Shown here piece by piece: positions 1 through 11,192 of a stretch of DNA of 52,571 nucleotides. The stretch comes from Gnetum montanum. Its lineage: Eukaryota > Streptophyta > Gnetopsida > Gnetales > Gnetaceae. The number at the start of each line of letters is the position of its first letter. The first letter of the stretch is position 1. Position numbers and translations under genes: made by a program. The DNA is taken from contig MNCI01006084.1 of assembly GCA_015680685.1 (NCBI GenBank), positions 581,825-634,395 on the forward strand, read 5' to 3'. Under the pieces are notes generated by a model. The model ran no database searches. It was not told where the DNA came from and saw nothing but the letters and a program-made list of their open reading frames with translations.

Positions 1-511
1 GTCCTAGAAAGGATCGAAGAGTATTTAAACTGGTTGGAGCTGGTAGTATAGATATGACTCTTATTTTCTCATCATCCATTCTTATCCCTTCTTTAGAAAT
101 GACATGTCCTAATACGATGCCACTTGTAACCATTAAGTAACTCCTTTCCCAACTTAATTTTAAGTTTTTATCTATGCATCTATCTAAGACATGTTTAAGA
201 TATTGTAAGGTTTCATCATAAGAATCCCCATTAACTGAAAAATCATCCATAAAGATTTCAACATAATTCTCTAGCATATCTGAAAATATTGAAATCGTGG
301 CTCTTTGAAAAGTGGCTGGGGCATTACAGAGGCCAAAAGGCATTCATCTATAAGCAAAAGTTCCAAAAGGACATGTGAAGGTTGTTTTTTGTTGGCCTTC
401 AGGGGCAATAGCTACTTGATTGTAACTACTAAATCTATCCAAAAGATAAAAGTATTCATGTCCTTCTAATTTTTCTAGAATTTGATCTATGTATGGTAAT
501 GGAAAATGGTC
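1..511 (-). pseudogene. Reverse transcriptase fragment of Athila-like element B
   Basis: This is the distal part of a Ty3/gypsy reverse transcriptase. It starts at the nested insertion with DHFPLPYIDQILEKL, then shows YNQVAIAPEG, KTTFTCPFGTFAYR and the catalytic FMDD box at 242-253, and near the window edge SLNTLRSFLG, the usual stretch after the palm. The frame is broken: AYR is followed by TGA at 343-345 where the family has Arg (AYRRMPFGL), a probable CGA to TGA change. The N-terminal part of the same domain lies at 10735-11192, beyond element 1. The left end is cut by the window. The identification as reverse transcriptase is secure; the Athila assignment rests on motif wording and on the protease of the same element. 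Confidence 0.9.
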
Positions 512-1448
512 TAATGAGCGGTGAGGTACCCTTGCACTCAACCATACGAATACAAGTGTTTCACGCACAATTTGATTGAATTTCAAAGACTAAATGCTTA
601 TGCACCCTTATGGAACAAGGACGGGTTGGTTGATCGTTGTCTTCCCAAGCTTACCTATATGTCACGATTGTATGGTTAAGTAAGCTTAAGGCATATGATT
701 TTTATAGCTTTTATGTTTTTATGTCCTATGCTAGTAGGGAAGCAGAGAGGTAACTAAGTGACTAATTTAACTTAACTACTCATTAACTAAGTTCTAACTA
801 ATCCCAATACCAGCATCTGTTCCCACTTGTTGTACACATCCTGAACTAGTGCAACACTGCTAGGATTACCAAACACTAATCGTTACTGGGTTACCAAGCA
901 TTACATGTATGCTCGAAGTGGTCGTGCTTGTGTAATTTAACGATTTTCTTAATTAATCAAAATGAATTTTTGTGCTAATAACATAAATGTAAATTGCATA
1001 AAATAAAATAAATGCATAAGAAAAAAAATCTCAAGTGCTACAAGGATGAATCAATGAGCTCGTCTTTATTGCTAACACAATGCTGTGCTCAGGTACATCA
1101 ATGCTTAAATAAAGATCGGTCCACACTTAGACCTCCTACTATGGGCACTTGGAAAATAATCTAACTTTCAAATAGACTACAAGAGTTTCACTACTTGACT
1201 ACTAAAATACTTCCTCCCAATTGTGCGCCTGGGCACCGTATTTATAAACTTGGAAGCAACTACTCTAATAATTAGAGTACCTACTCTAATAATTAGAATA
1301 AATGCTAGAGTAACCGCTAGAGTAACCACTCTAATAATTAGAGTAACTGCTAGAGTAACCATTTTAATAATTAGAATAACTATTAGAGTAACCACTAGAG
1401 TAACTGCTCTAATAATTAGAATAACTGCTAGAGTAACCGCTCTCATCA
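512..1448 (-). repeat. 3' LTR of element 1
   Basis: This 937-bp LTR is read on the minus strand from CTCATCA at 1448. It holds U3 with a palindromic minisatellite (1259-1446), a TATA box TATAAA at 1239-1248, and the AATAAA/TTTATT inverted pair at 1062-1070 and 1108-1116. A conserved U5 block contains the sequence for CCATACGAATACAAG. It pairs with the 5' LTR at 9656-10729; the 137-bp length difference lies mostly in the minisatellite. By eye the two copies differ by roughly a tenth, largely transitions. Confidence 0.92.
1259..1446. repeat. U3 palindromic minisatellite, 5 core copies
   Basis: Tandem array of two alternating blocks: the odd palindrome ACTCTAATAATTAGAGT and the spacer GCTAGAGTAACC. 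I count five TAATAATTAG cores here against eight in the sister LTR. It sits directly upstream of the LTR TATA box, where enhancers lie. Both strands happen to be free of stops, which creates spurious reading frames. Confidence 0.9.
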
Positions 1449-1462
1449 CACCTCCATGACTG
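1449..1462 (-). promoter_or_regulatory. Polypurine tract of element 1
   Basis: Minus strand CAGTCATGGAGGTG directly abuts the 3' LTR. It is the plus-strand primer site for reverse transcription. The other elements here have AGTCATGGGGGTA at the same place, so one purine position has changed. Confidence 0.8.
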
Positions 1463-3298
1463 AATGAAAACTTGTCCTGGAGTATAGAAGAAGAGAAACA
1501 AGTTCTTTACAAAATATATTAGGGGGATGTTGACTTATTTGACTAACATACAGAGTGACACAGAGAAAATAGACAAATACAGAAGTGCCCGAGCATATAA
1601 TATTATAATTATGTACAAAATTGATGTTCGTGACAATTAGGAAAGAACACCAACAGATCCAAAGGAGATCCAATCCCTCTTAGTAATAGAAGAATGAGGG
1701 AGAGGTAAAAGAGATCCAACGATCATGAACAATCTCCTGTGAGTGATATGGTTGCATCCTCCTTGGTGACAATAGTCCTACTTCCAATCCATGCTTCCCA
1801 CTACAATCACAACAAAACCAAGGATTAGTATATATAATACATAAATAATGGCTAAATACCTTGTCTTTTCAGTGATTTTAACTAGCCAAGTTGTGATTGT
1901 GATATATTACTTCCTTGATATTGTTAGTTGAAAGACTAACAAATGGGTTAAATAATAGAATCAATCCATACAATTCAAAGAAAGCTTGACACAAGGAGTA
2001 GTGAAAGAGGGTATTCACAACAATAAAAAGGAATTCATTACAAACAGTTGTGAAGGTGCATACAATTTGGATGACAAGCATGGGGTAAATAAAAAGAATT
2101 TGATTGTAACAATGTCTAAGGATAAAGAACTTAACTTAACCAAACCAAAAGATATGCAAGTGGGTCCTCCCCAAAGTAAGCTCATGCCCTTTATGCCCTG
2201 ACAAACCCACAAACCAAAGAGTCCGTAGGCTCTAGGAATGTCATTTCAAAGAAAGAGTTAAAAACTTATCCAAAGAATTCACCAAAGAAAAATAATGCAT
2301 CAACCTAGAATGAACTAATGATAAAATTGACAATGAGGTGGAAAATGGGAAGAAATATGGAGAGGAGAGAATGGAATGGAATCCCAAGAACAAGGTTGTG
2401 TAAAGCCCCTTGTGTATTTCATGGTTAAGATAACTGAGTAGAACTCATCCCAAATCCAAACTCAAACCAACCACATTCAATGACCTCACATCAATACACT
2501 TGGCCAATCCATCCTCTTGAGGTAACAAGAATTCTTTCACAAAGAGTGATCACCATCCCAAGGAAAGTGAGATGGAGAAGCAAGAAGCGAAAAAGGGCCT
2601 TAGTTAGAGGGAACCTTCAGGCATAGGTAACATCTCTTTCTAGTGACATAACCGGCGCTTGTAGCCCAGATTGATTTATTATGTCTAAGGGGTGTGCTTT
2701 GAATTCTCACCTTTTTCTCTCTCTTTTTTTCTCTCTCTCTCTCTCTTTGATGTTTATGCGTGAGAACCACACCATGCAAAGACTTATTTTTAGTCACTCA
2801 TCTTCCTAATATTTGAACAATGTCAAAATGGTAAAAAACCCAAGAAAAAGCATCCAAGCACCCAAGAGAATGGCCAACACCAATGCATCGAATCCCCTTG
2901 AAGTCACACCCTTTTCATCGTTTGAGTCTTTCCTTGGTTTGAAAAATACCCAGCCACCAATTCATTAATAAGTTTACTTAGAAAAAGAGGACTGTATAGC
3001 TCCAAGCCAAAGAAGATCATAGAGTTGTATGGATGAGTGGATGGCATGGACTCATTGCTTGTTTTACCAAAAGAACCATACCTTAATATCATCATCATAA
3101 TTCAAAGGTAAAAACCAAACATTAGCAATCAATATGATATAATTTAATCCACCATCATGAGAACTTATTAGATGATGAATAAAAGTAAATCAAGCAAACA
3201 AAGAAATAGTAAAAACATGAACGATGGTGTAAAACAAAAATAAGAAAATTTGAAAGAATGTGTAAAAAAAATCAAAAATAACTGAGGGCCTGGAATGG
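1463..3298 (-). other. Non-coding stretch between pol and 3' LTR of element 1
   Basis: About 1.8 kb without a long frame, alignable by eye with the same stretch in element 2 (24516-26354) and element 7 (50161-52016). Athila-type elements often carry an env-like gene here. I see only a short conserved frame with GVTSRGFDALVLAILLGAW near 2840-2900, followed by hydrophobic residues and then stops. A CT-rich tract is at 2711-2747. Otherwise I see no recognisable gene. Confidence 0.6.
2711..2747. repeat. CT-rich microsatellite
   Basis: Imperfect (CT)n with a T run. It lies inside the 3' non-coding stretch of element 1. Confidence 0.85.
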
Positions 3299-4640
3299 TT
3301 AGAATAGGTAGCCATCTCCCCCATGACTAAGTTGGAAGGAGGAGATCTAAAATATTGAGCAGGGTTATCCATCAAGAGAAGTAGCATGTATACTAGCTAT
3401 CCTAAGCTCTTGAAAATGTTTAGTTTGTTGCACATTAACCAAAATTTTCTTATTCGGGCTCTCAGGTTTGTATATTATCATGGCCCCTGAAGGAAAAGTT
3501 GCATAAATAATATAATGTCCTTCCCACAATGTTTAAAATTTAGTACGTTGTGGCACATGTGTGAGATTCTAGTAGAGAACCTTATCTCCTAGCTGATATT
3601 TAACTTTCCTAATTCTTAGGTCATGACATTGTTTATTAAAGGTCTTATGCAATTCATTAGATGATAGGGTAGCTAATCGATTTTCATCAAAAGTCAAGGG
3701 TTACTAACTATTGTTTCTATTCTAGATTAAGGTCAAGGTTGAGGTCACATGCCATGGATAGTGTATAAAGCTTAGTTTGAATGGGAAGCATTGGTAATTT
3801 ACCGTACACTAACTCATAAGGAGAGCAGCCTGTAGGGAGTTTCCACGTGGAGCAGTATGCCCAAAGAGTATCATTCAGTTTAGTGCTCCAATCTCGCCTA
3901 AACTTGCTAATGGTTCTTGTTAATGTCTTTGTAATCCCCCTATTGGTGACTTCTACTTGATCATTCGCTTGGGGGTGGTATGGTATAGTCAATTTATGCT
4001 CAACCGCTAAGCATTGCATTAATTTCTGAAAATTTGCACCTATCAAGTGTGTACCATTGTCTGAAATAAGTGCACACGACATACCAAACCTATTTATGAT
4101 TTATTGCTGAACAAATCATGTAGCTATAGATTATGTACAATCTTTAATAGCAACTACTTCAGCCCATTTTGTTAGGTAATCAATGGCAACAATAATATAA
4201 GTTTTTTCATTAGACATTGGTGTAATTGGCCCCATAAAATCAATTCCCCAAATGTCGAAGGGTTCTAACGATTGAATCTATTGTCATGGACCCTACATTC
4301 TAGACGTCACTCCCCCATCACATTTACAATGCTCACAAGATTGGACAAAACGATGGGCATTCTGAAATAATGTAGGCCAATAATATCCTACAAGTAGGAT
4401 CTTGATGGTTGTTCATCTCCCAGTGTAATGACCCCCACAAGGACCCTCATAAGTGTCTTGGAGAACTCGTAGTTGATCTATATCGGGAACACACCATTGA
4501 ACCAAGCCATCGGGACACACTTTGTAAAGTTACCCATTGATCTCCATAAAGTACTTGGCTCGATGAAGAAACTATTGTTTCTTCTTAAGGTTTAACTCTT
4601 GTGGTGTTTTTTGGGTGAGGAGATAGGTAAGAATGCTACC
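3299..4640 (-). pseudogene. Integrase and pol C-terminus, element 1
   Basis: Decayed Ty3/gypsy integrase. The N-terminal zinc-binding region shows GGHYTGR and, further on, HRFVQSCEHC. The catalytic core has [11 protein letters not shown] (first Asp), ISDNGTHL (second Asp, about 4055) and the QVEVTNRGI stretch (Glu). The core frame at 3717-4082 is open; the rest has stops such as the TGA after GGHYTGR. The product ends with LSHGGDGYLF and a stop at 3299. The DNA of that C-terminus contains AGTCATGGGGGAGATGG, a second copy of the polypurine motif. Confidence 0.9.
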
Positions 4641-5130
4641 ATACTAGTTTGTCTCCATGGGTGATTGATTATTCACTACACCAACAAAGAGGAATTCATC
4701 AGGGAAATGATCAAAAATTGAATACTCATCCTCTTTATTGTTCCATCACAACCAAGATAAATGCTCACCAACTACATTCTCAGTGCCCTTGTGATCGATC
4801 ATCATTAAATCGAACTCTTGTAAGATTATAAGCCATCGCATGATACGAGGGCTTACCATTGGTTTATTCATGAGGAACCAAATTGCATTATGATCTATAT
4901 GTATATATACTTTATATCCCAATACATAGTGTCTAAAATTTTCTAGTGCAAACACTATAGTCATTAATTCTTTCTCTATGGTAGTGTAGTTAAGTTGTGC
5001 ACCAGCGATACTTCTACTTACACAATGGATGTAATAAGGATGCTTCTGGTCATCTAACTGTGTAAGTACAGCTCCTAAAGCATAGTTACATGTGTCAATC
5101 ACGATATGAAATGGTTTGGACCAGTTAGGA
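4641..5130 (-). pseudogene. RNase H domain, element 1
   Basis: This is the gypsy-type RNase H that follows reverse transcriptase. The frame at 4746-5102 is open and shows CNYALGAVLTQLD, then AGAQLNYTTIEKELMTIVFA with the catalytic Glu, and HIDHNAIWFLMNKP with the Asp. It ends with a degraded ADHLSRL-type motif (VGEHLSWL). Compared with element 6, the segment between VLTQLDDQKH and AGAQ is intact here. Role: removal of the RNA template during reverse transcription. Confidence 0.9.
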
Positions 5131-6500
5131 GCTTATAGAATGGGTGTTTCTACTAGCTTCTCTTTCAGAGTTTAGTAAGCTAATTTGCACTCCCTGGTCC
5201 ACTAAAAAGGTACGTCCTTTTTCGTTAATTCCACTAATGGTTTGGCAACCTTTCAAAAGTTCTCAATAAATCTCCTATAGTAGCCAATATGTCCAAGGAA
5301 TGATCGAATATCTCTAACAGCTTTTTGTTGATGGGTAATTCCTTGGATAATTTTGATTTTCTTAGGGTCTACCTCTATCCTTATGTGTGAGATTTTGTGC
5401 CCTAGTACTGCACCTTCTTGGACCATCAAATGGATTTTCTACCAATTAAGCCTTAAATTGGTTTCTACACATCTTTTTAACACTTGTCCAACTAGTCCAA
5501 GGCTTGATCAAAGTTTGGTCCATAAGTGGAGAAGTCATCCATAAAGAGCTCCACACCATTCCCTATCTATTGTTGAAATATGCTTCGAACTACTCATTGA
5601 AATGTTTCAGGGGCATTGCACAAGCCAAAAACCATCTGTTTGTATGCGGATGTTCCCCAAGGACTGGTGAATGTAGTCTTGGCTTGGTCTTCTAGGGTTA
5701 TTTATATTTGGTTATATCTACTATATCCATCCAGAAAACTGTAATAGCAATGCCCTGCGATGGTGTCTAATACTTGGTCAACAAATGGCAATGGAAAGTG
5801 ATCTTTGAATGTTGCCATATTTAGTAGCATGAAATCTATGTACACCCTCCATTTGCCTCCTTTTTTAGGCATAATAACTAAGGGGCTAACCCATTCACTA
5901 TCAACAATGGGATATATAAACCCAGCCTTAAGAAGTTGTTCGATTTCTTCCTTAACTGCTTGCTTCAGCTTAGGGTTCAATCGCCTCTGCAGTTGTCTTC
6001 GAGGCTTCATCGACATGTCAATGTAAATTCTATGTTGGCATATCCTAGGATCTATTCTAGTTAATTCAGGATATAATCAATCAACCGTTTTTGACCATTT
6101 ATTTATTACCTTCAGTAGTTCTTCTTTCTGTTGAGGAGCAAGCTTAGTGTTGATAATTACCGATTTTTCATTTTTAAGGAACGTGTATTCCATACTGATG
6201 GGCAATGATTTTAGCTCGAGGGGCTCCTACTTAAATTTCTCATGGATTTCCAACTTCCCCCAAATGATATTTTTAAGACTTGGAAATTGTTGGTGGACTT
6301 GCTCTAATGCGTCTATGCTATCAATGTAAGCACAAGCCAAACCCTTAGTTGGTTCCATGCATATGAGTGAACTACTTTCTTGATCAGTTGTCAGCCACTA
6401 GGTGTCTTCCTACCGTGTGGCTGCTGCATACAGGAATCTTTGTATGTTAATCACTTGTGCACACTAATTGCATGCATGCAATCCTAAACTTTGCACAAAC
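5131..6500 (-). pseudogene. Reverse transcriptase, element 1
   Basis: Decayed Ty3/gypsy reverse transcriptase. The N-terminal half (5702-6016) reads KQAVKEEIEQLLKAGFIYPI, then WVSPLVIMPKKGGKWRVYIDF, KDHFPLPFVDQVLD and FLDGYSRYNQI. After a frame break it continues through GTSAYKQMVFGL-like residues to the catalytic FMDD at 5534-5545. The fingers motif PKKGGKWR lacks the long insert common in angiosperm Athila copies. Stops replace Gln, Trp and Arg codons at several places. Confidence 0.9.
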
Positions 6501-7003
6501 CATGACCTCTACACACAATTACACCCTGTGTTACTGTATGTGATGCATAGAACTTTCATATTCTCAATCTTTCCAAATGTATTTTCCTTTGATATTTCTA
6601 GGGAAAGATCGTGGATTCCTAGGCGTGTGTCGAAGGTGCGTAGCCATGCTCTTTCCATTATGATTGGGAAGTCCCCTTTACCGTTGTATACCTGAATCAC
6701 TAGAAAGTCAGTTGGGTACGACCACCCACAAACAGTGGTAACAATGTCTTCCACCAGTCCCAATGGGACAGTGATGGACTGGTTGACCAACTCTAGATAG
6801 ATGTTTCTCTTTTTCAATGGAGGTAGGTTCAAGGCCTTGTACATTTCTTGAGAAATCAAGTTGACACCGAAACATAAATCCAAAAGAGCCTTGCACAGCG
6901 CATTTTCAGTGATTTGTAGGTATATCAAAGGACTCCTAGGATCAAAGAATTTTCTGGGAAGGTGACCAACTTTGACCCAATCGATGATGGCATGTGTTAG
7001 CAT
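6501..7003 (-). pseudogene. Retropepsin-like protease, element 1
   Basis: A frame of 164 codons covers an aspartic protease. It opens with THAIIDWVKVGHLPRKF, has the active-site region ALLDLCFGVNLIS and the second conserved block DFPIIMERAWL, and stops after SNTGCNCV. The active site lacks the usual D-S/T-G-A. Elements 2 and 6 have DSSSRV and DFGFGV at the same place, so the ancestor probably read DxGxGV. ERAWL stands where elements 2 and 6 have GRTWL and GRVWL. The frame is open but isolated from broken gag and pol. Confidence 0.85.
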
Positions 7004-9519
7004 GACCGTATGCGTTGAGTGTGATGATTAGGTTGAAGGGGGCTCCAAAGTTTTGATTGATACTGAGGCATCTAAGGAATCAGCCACTTGTGATTACAAG
7101 GGCTTGGTTGGACTACTAGTTCTAAAGAAAGGTCTTTTCTTCATGTGGTTGTTGGAACCAATAGTAGGTTAAGAGTTAACAACTCTCGTGGCGTTGCGTT
7201 TCTACAGCTAGGTAGGGATTTCAACTTGCATCACCAGAGCAGGTGGTAGTGGAGCTATTGGTGGAAGAGATGTAATCAGATGAGAATGATGATATGCTTG
7301 CAGAATATTGCCTCTAAAAGAGGGAGTCCCATAGTACTCGTGGTCTTGGTAGTGAGGTTGAGGAGTGACGTGACTAGTAGAGTCATGTGGGGAGATTGGC
7401 TACTGCACGTAATATCCATATGGGTCAGGTTACCGATAAGAATACTGTTGCCTTCGTGGTGGCATTCCCTATGATTGTGGGTGCTACCATTGTTGATATT
7501 GCTCAATCAGTTGTGGTGGAGTTCCACTAGGATAATATGTTAAGGGTTGGTGAAACTGCCTTGGATTACCTTGAGGATAAGGTAACCTTTGGGGTGTTTG
7601 CCTTTTGTTTAATCATGGGTTGAGTGCATACACCCCAGACTCCTACAAATGTCAGATTACAAGGCAACATCTCTTAGGATGGTCATATTGACATATCTCA
7701 CATCTACTATCATTGTCTATTTTCGAATCCACACGGGTTAATGATGACGACTTTGCCCTTACCCTTGCTACGTGCATGTTCAGCCTCTTTATTTTTTCTT
7801 TTCTCACTACCTTGCTCTCTAGACTCCTCTACTATTTTAAGAACAGTTTAAAATTTATTATCTACAAAATCCCACATTTGATCTACCTTTGCCGAAACTT
7901 CTTATGTCATATTTTGGATAGGCAAAGTTTTCCTATTCACCATCTCTTTGAGTGGTGACTCTTCTTCATCCTCACAAAATCTTACTCTCCTCTTCTAAAG
8001 GGAAGCATCTTGGCTATACTCTTCCGCACTTTCTCTTTTCTATAGCTCACCTTATTTCTTAGCAACATTCTCCAATAGTCTTTGAATTTGATGGGACCTA
8101 AGCTTGGATAGTCTCCCTTAGGCATAAGTCCCAAGGGTTCTTCTCGTTTCATGCCTAAGCCCATCCATGAGATAGCGCAGTTGATCCCTTTGCGAATAAC
8201 CATGGCCAGGACAACGATGTAATAGTGCATAGTATAATCCCATGGTAGCATCCAAGGGTTCATTTCCTCCTTATTTCTAGCCTTGGATTTTACTTTTGCA
8301 TGTTAGACACTCGGGAGTACATTTGGTACTTGTCATTAAATAGTTCTAACATAGTACTCCACCTACGAATGGATTCCAGTTCTAAAGATCGGTACCATCT
8401 TTTCGCTTCTTTAACTAATGTCTATGAAAATAACTTAATTTTTTGTCATTCTTTCTCTATCTTCTATAAGGCACACGCATCATGGAATGCTTGTAAATGA
8501 TTCTAAAGATCAACATTGTATCCCCCTTCAAATTGTGGAATGTTGTTCATATCTAATCTCTTGATCCTACTATCTTTCTGATGCCTTGTTGGAATTCTAA
8601 TAGCCTCAGTTATGTTCAACATACTTCGAGTAGCGAGGATGGATTCATCATGATTGTCTCTTCTATGGCATCTATGATGCCTACATTGTTCCCTACTCTT
8701 CCTTCTTCTATGTCATGACTCTCTAGAGTGCCCTCGTCTCCTTTCCTGGCTATTTTGTCTATGAATTCTACTTTGCCTGTCTTTTTCTTTATGATCGCAT
8801 ATGGATATTGAAGGAGAGAGTGAAGGAGATGATGAAGGTGAAGAAGAAGGAGAACTGTCACCATGACAGTGTCTACTACCTTCTCTTCTATGGTCTCAGC
8901 CCCAATCAGGATTCCGATCAGAATGTCCACCTTTATCATAAGTTCGTGTCCCTTCTTCAGACCCTTTGTGCTTGTGGGTATTAGAACCTAGGTTATAAAT
9001 AGTGGAATGAAGGTTCTAATACACAACCCCTTGGCCAAAGTCAAGGGGAGGAACATTGTTGTGTGGGCGACTACCTGAGATAGGTTCACCACCCTCATTT
9101 TTGCTTAAGACATGTGGAGCATCCTGGGACAACTTACCCTTCAAAGACTTATGATGTCTCTCCTATTGCAAATCCCTTTGATGTTATGCCTCTGTCGGAT
9201 GGTATTCTCTTGAGTCATGGTCTTGCACAACGTATTCTTCATGTAAGTGCAGCATGCCAATTCATGTGAGAACACAAAAAAGCATGCTTGGGACTGAATG
9301 ATCAGGAGGTAACACTATGTTACCTTCTAAGTCTCACTAATGTAGTTTTTCATCTTGATGGAGGATAAAGGTGAAGTCTAGTATATACTCATTGGGATGA
9401 ATATATACCACTCGAACTTATTGAGGAACTAGCATATCAACATCATGTGTATTACGTCACCGAGTGTTTCTTGTTTCAGACCTAGGCAATGAGGCGCTGT
9501 CGTACGAAGAAAGAGACAT
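7004..9519 (-). pseudogene. gag, element 1
   Basis: Starts at ATG 9519 (MSLSSYDSASLPRS). An early conserved block VVYIHPNEY...DFTFILHQDE follows a stop after VPQ, as in elements 2, 5 and 8. Next come a His/Asp/Arg/Ser-rich low-complexity stretch and the capsid-like core, visible as NHEPLDA, HRCPGHGYSQ and RHETRRTLGTYA around 8060-8260. A zinc-knuckle variant CEICQYDHPKRCC lies near 7650-7690, then a Pro/Gln/Tyr-rich tail. Several frameshifts and stops break it. The calls come from comparison with element 2, where the core frame is open. Confidence 0.8.
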
Positions 9520-9636
9520 ACTTGCCTATTCAGTGTGTAATGTATTCTTATTTATTATTTTCTCAACCAACCCTAAAGGTTCATTCCAATGATGTGAATG
9601 ATTTCCTATGTTCTAGTTAGCACACAAAAAAATAAG

Positions 9637-9654
9637 TTCCCGGCAACGGTGCCA
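9637..9654 (-). promoter_or_regulatory. Primer binding site, tRNA-Asp type, element 1
   Basis: Minus strand TGGCACCGTTGCCGGGAA, one base after the 5' LTR. It is nearly complementary to the 3' end of plant tRNA-Asp(GTC), the primer used by Athila-type elements. Confidence 0.88.
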
Positions 9655-9655
9655 A

Positions 9656-10729
9656 TGATGAGCTGCAAGGTACCCCTATGCTCAACCATACGAATACAAG
9701 CATTTCACGCACAATCTGGTCGAATTCCAAGGACTAGCTGCTTATGCACCCTTGTGGAACAAGGATGGGTTGGTTGATCATTGTCTTCCCAAGCTTACCT
9801 ATATGTCATGATTGTATGGTTAAGCAAGCTTGAGGCATATGATTTTTATAGCTTTTATGTTTTTATGTCCTGCGCTAATGAGGAAGGAGAGAGGTAACTA
9901 AGTGACTAATTTAACTTAACTACTCATTAACTAAGTTCTATCTAATCCTAACACTAGCATCCATTCCCACTTGCCGTACACATCCTAAACTAGTGCAACA
10001 TTGTTGGGATTACCAAACACTAATCGTTACTAGGTTACCAAGCATTACACATATGCTCGAAGGGGTTGTGCTTGTGTAATTTAATGATTTGCTTAATTGA
10101 TCAAAATGAATTACTATGCTAATAACATAAATGTAAAGTGCATAAAATAAAACAAATGCATAAGAAAATAAAATAAAATAAATGCGTAAGAAAACAAATC
10201 TCAAGTGTTGCAAGGATGAATCAAATAGCTCATCTTTATTGCCATCACAATGGTGTGTTCAGGTACATCAATGCTTGAATAAAGATCCATCCACACTTAG
10301 AGCTCCTACTACAGGCACTTGGAAAATACTCTAACTTTCAAATAGACTACAAGAGTTTTGCTACTTGACTACTAAAAGACTTCCTCCTAATTGTGTGCTT
10401 GGGCACTGTATTTATAGACTTGGGACCAACTACTCTAATAATTAGAGTAACCACTCTAATAATTAGAATAACTGCTAAAGTAACCACTTTAATAATTAGA
10501 GTACCTGCTAGAGTAACCGCTAGAGTAACCACTTTAATAATTAGAGTAACTACTAGAGTAACCACTCTAATAATTAGAATAACTACTAGAGTAACCACTT
10601 TAATAATTAGAATAACTACTAGAGTAACCGCTAGAGTAACCACACTAATAATTAGAGTAACTGCTAGAGTAATCACTAGAGTAACTACTCTAATAATTAG
10701 AATAACTGCTAGAGTAACCACTCTCATCA
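9656..10729 (-). repeat. 5' LTR of element 1
   Basis: This 1074-bp LTR has ends TGATGAG and CTCATCA on the plus strand. Minus-strand order: minisatellite U3 (10429-10727), TATA box TATAAATA at 10408-10418, and the AATAAAGAT/ATCTTTATT inverted pair at 10278-10286 and 10232-10240, followed by U5. The right end borders target duplication TGGTC. Confidence 0.93.
10429..10727. repeat. U3 palindromic minisatellite, 8 core copies
   Basis: Same repeat as 1259-1446, with eight TAATAATTAG cores. It accounts for most of the length difference between the two LTRs of element 1. Confidence 0.9.
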
Positions 10730-10734
10730 TGGTC

Positions 10735-11192
10735 CTTTTTTGTGTTTTGGTTTAATCTTTTATAGTCTACACATACTCTCCATTTTCCACCCTTTTTTGG
10801 AACTACGGTAATGGGACTTACCCATTCACTATCTGCTATTAGATAAATTATTTCTTCTTTCCAAAGTTTTGAAATTTCATCTTTAACTATTTGTTTTAAG
10901 GCTGGATTAAGTCATCTTGTGGGAATTCTTATTGGTTTGACATTGTCTTCTAAATAGATATGATGTTGGAAGATGTTGGGTGAGATTCCTTAGTGAAGGT
11001 CCCCAAAGCTCCATGCAAATGCTTCAGATTTTCTATGCAAAATTTCTAATAATTTGTTTTCTTGTTCATTGGTAAGTTGAGAGTTTATTATTAATGGTTT
11101 ATTTTGATCTAAAAGATATACTTAAGTGTATTAGGTAATTCTTTAAGCTCCAAGGAATCTTTATTTGTAGATTGAATTATTTCTCCGATATT
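10735..11192 (-). pseudogene. Reverse transcriptase N-terminal part, element B
   Basis: Continues the frame of 1-511 across the element 1 insertion. KGGKWRVCVDYKRLN and the preceding I/LADSEWVSP-type sequence are visible at 10745-10850, before KKD at the insertion point. Upstream is the linker to protease, SLELKELPNTLKYIF, with stops. Repeated stops show the copy was decaying independently of element 1. Confidence 0.85.

Larger units (their letters stand above)
512..10729 (-). mobile_element. Element 1: complete nested Ty3/gypsy LTR retrotransposon
   Basis: A 10.2-kb element lies between two LTRs (512-1448 and 9656-10729) and is flanked by the 5-bp target duplication TGGTC at 507-511 and 10730-10734. 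It reads on the minus strand: 5' LTR, PBS, gag, protease, reverse transcriptase, RNase H, integrase, a 1.85-kb non-coding stretch, polypurine tract, 3' LTR. The outer LTR end at 512 is TAATGAG rather than TGATGAG, a decayed terminus. The insertion splits the reverse transcriptase of element B exactly between KKD and HFPLP, so it is younger than B. All coding frames carry stops or frameshifts, so the element cannot move by itself. Confidence 0.93.

Noticed and set aside
1259-1446. CRISPR-like alternation of repeats and spacers
   Set aside because: The spacers are themselves repeats and the array lies in an LTR of a plant retrotransposon.
7982-8263. Minus-strand frame of 93 codons in element 1
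   Set aside because: Shifted reading of the gag capsid region; the correct frame shows NHEPLDA and HRCPGHG.
10347-10755. Open frames of about 120 codons on both strands, rich in Thr, Ile, Arg and Val
   Set aside because: They are a by-product of the TAATAATTAG minisatellite in the LTR, which lacks stops in several frames. The shorter LTR shows the same frames with fewer repeats.
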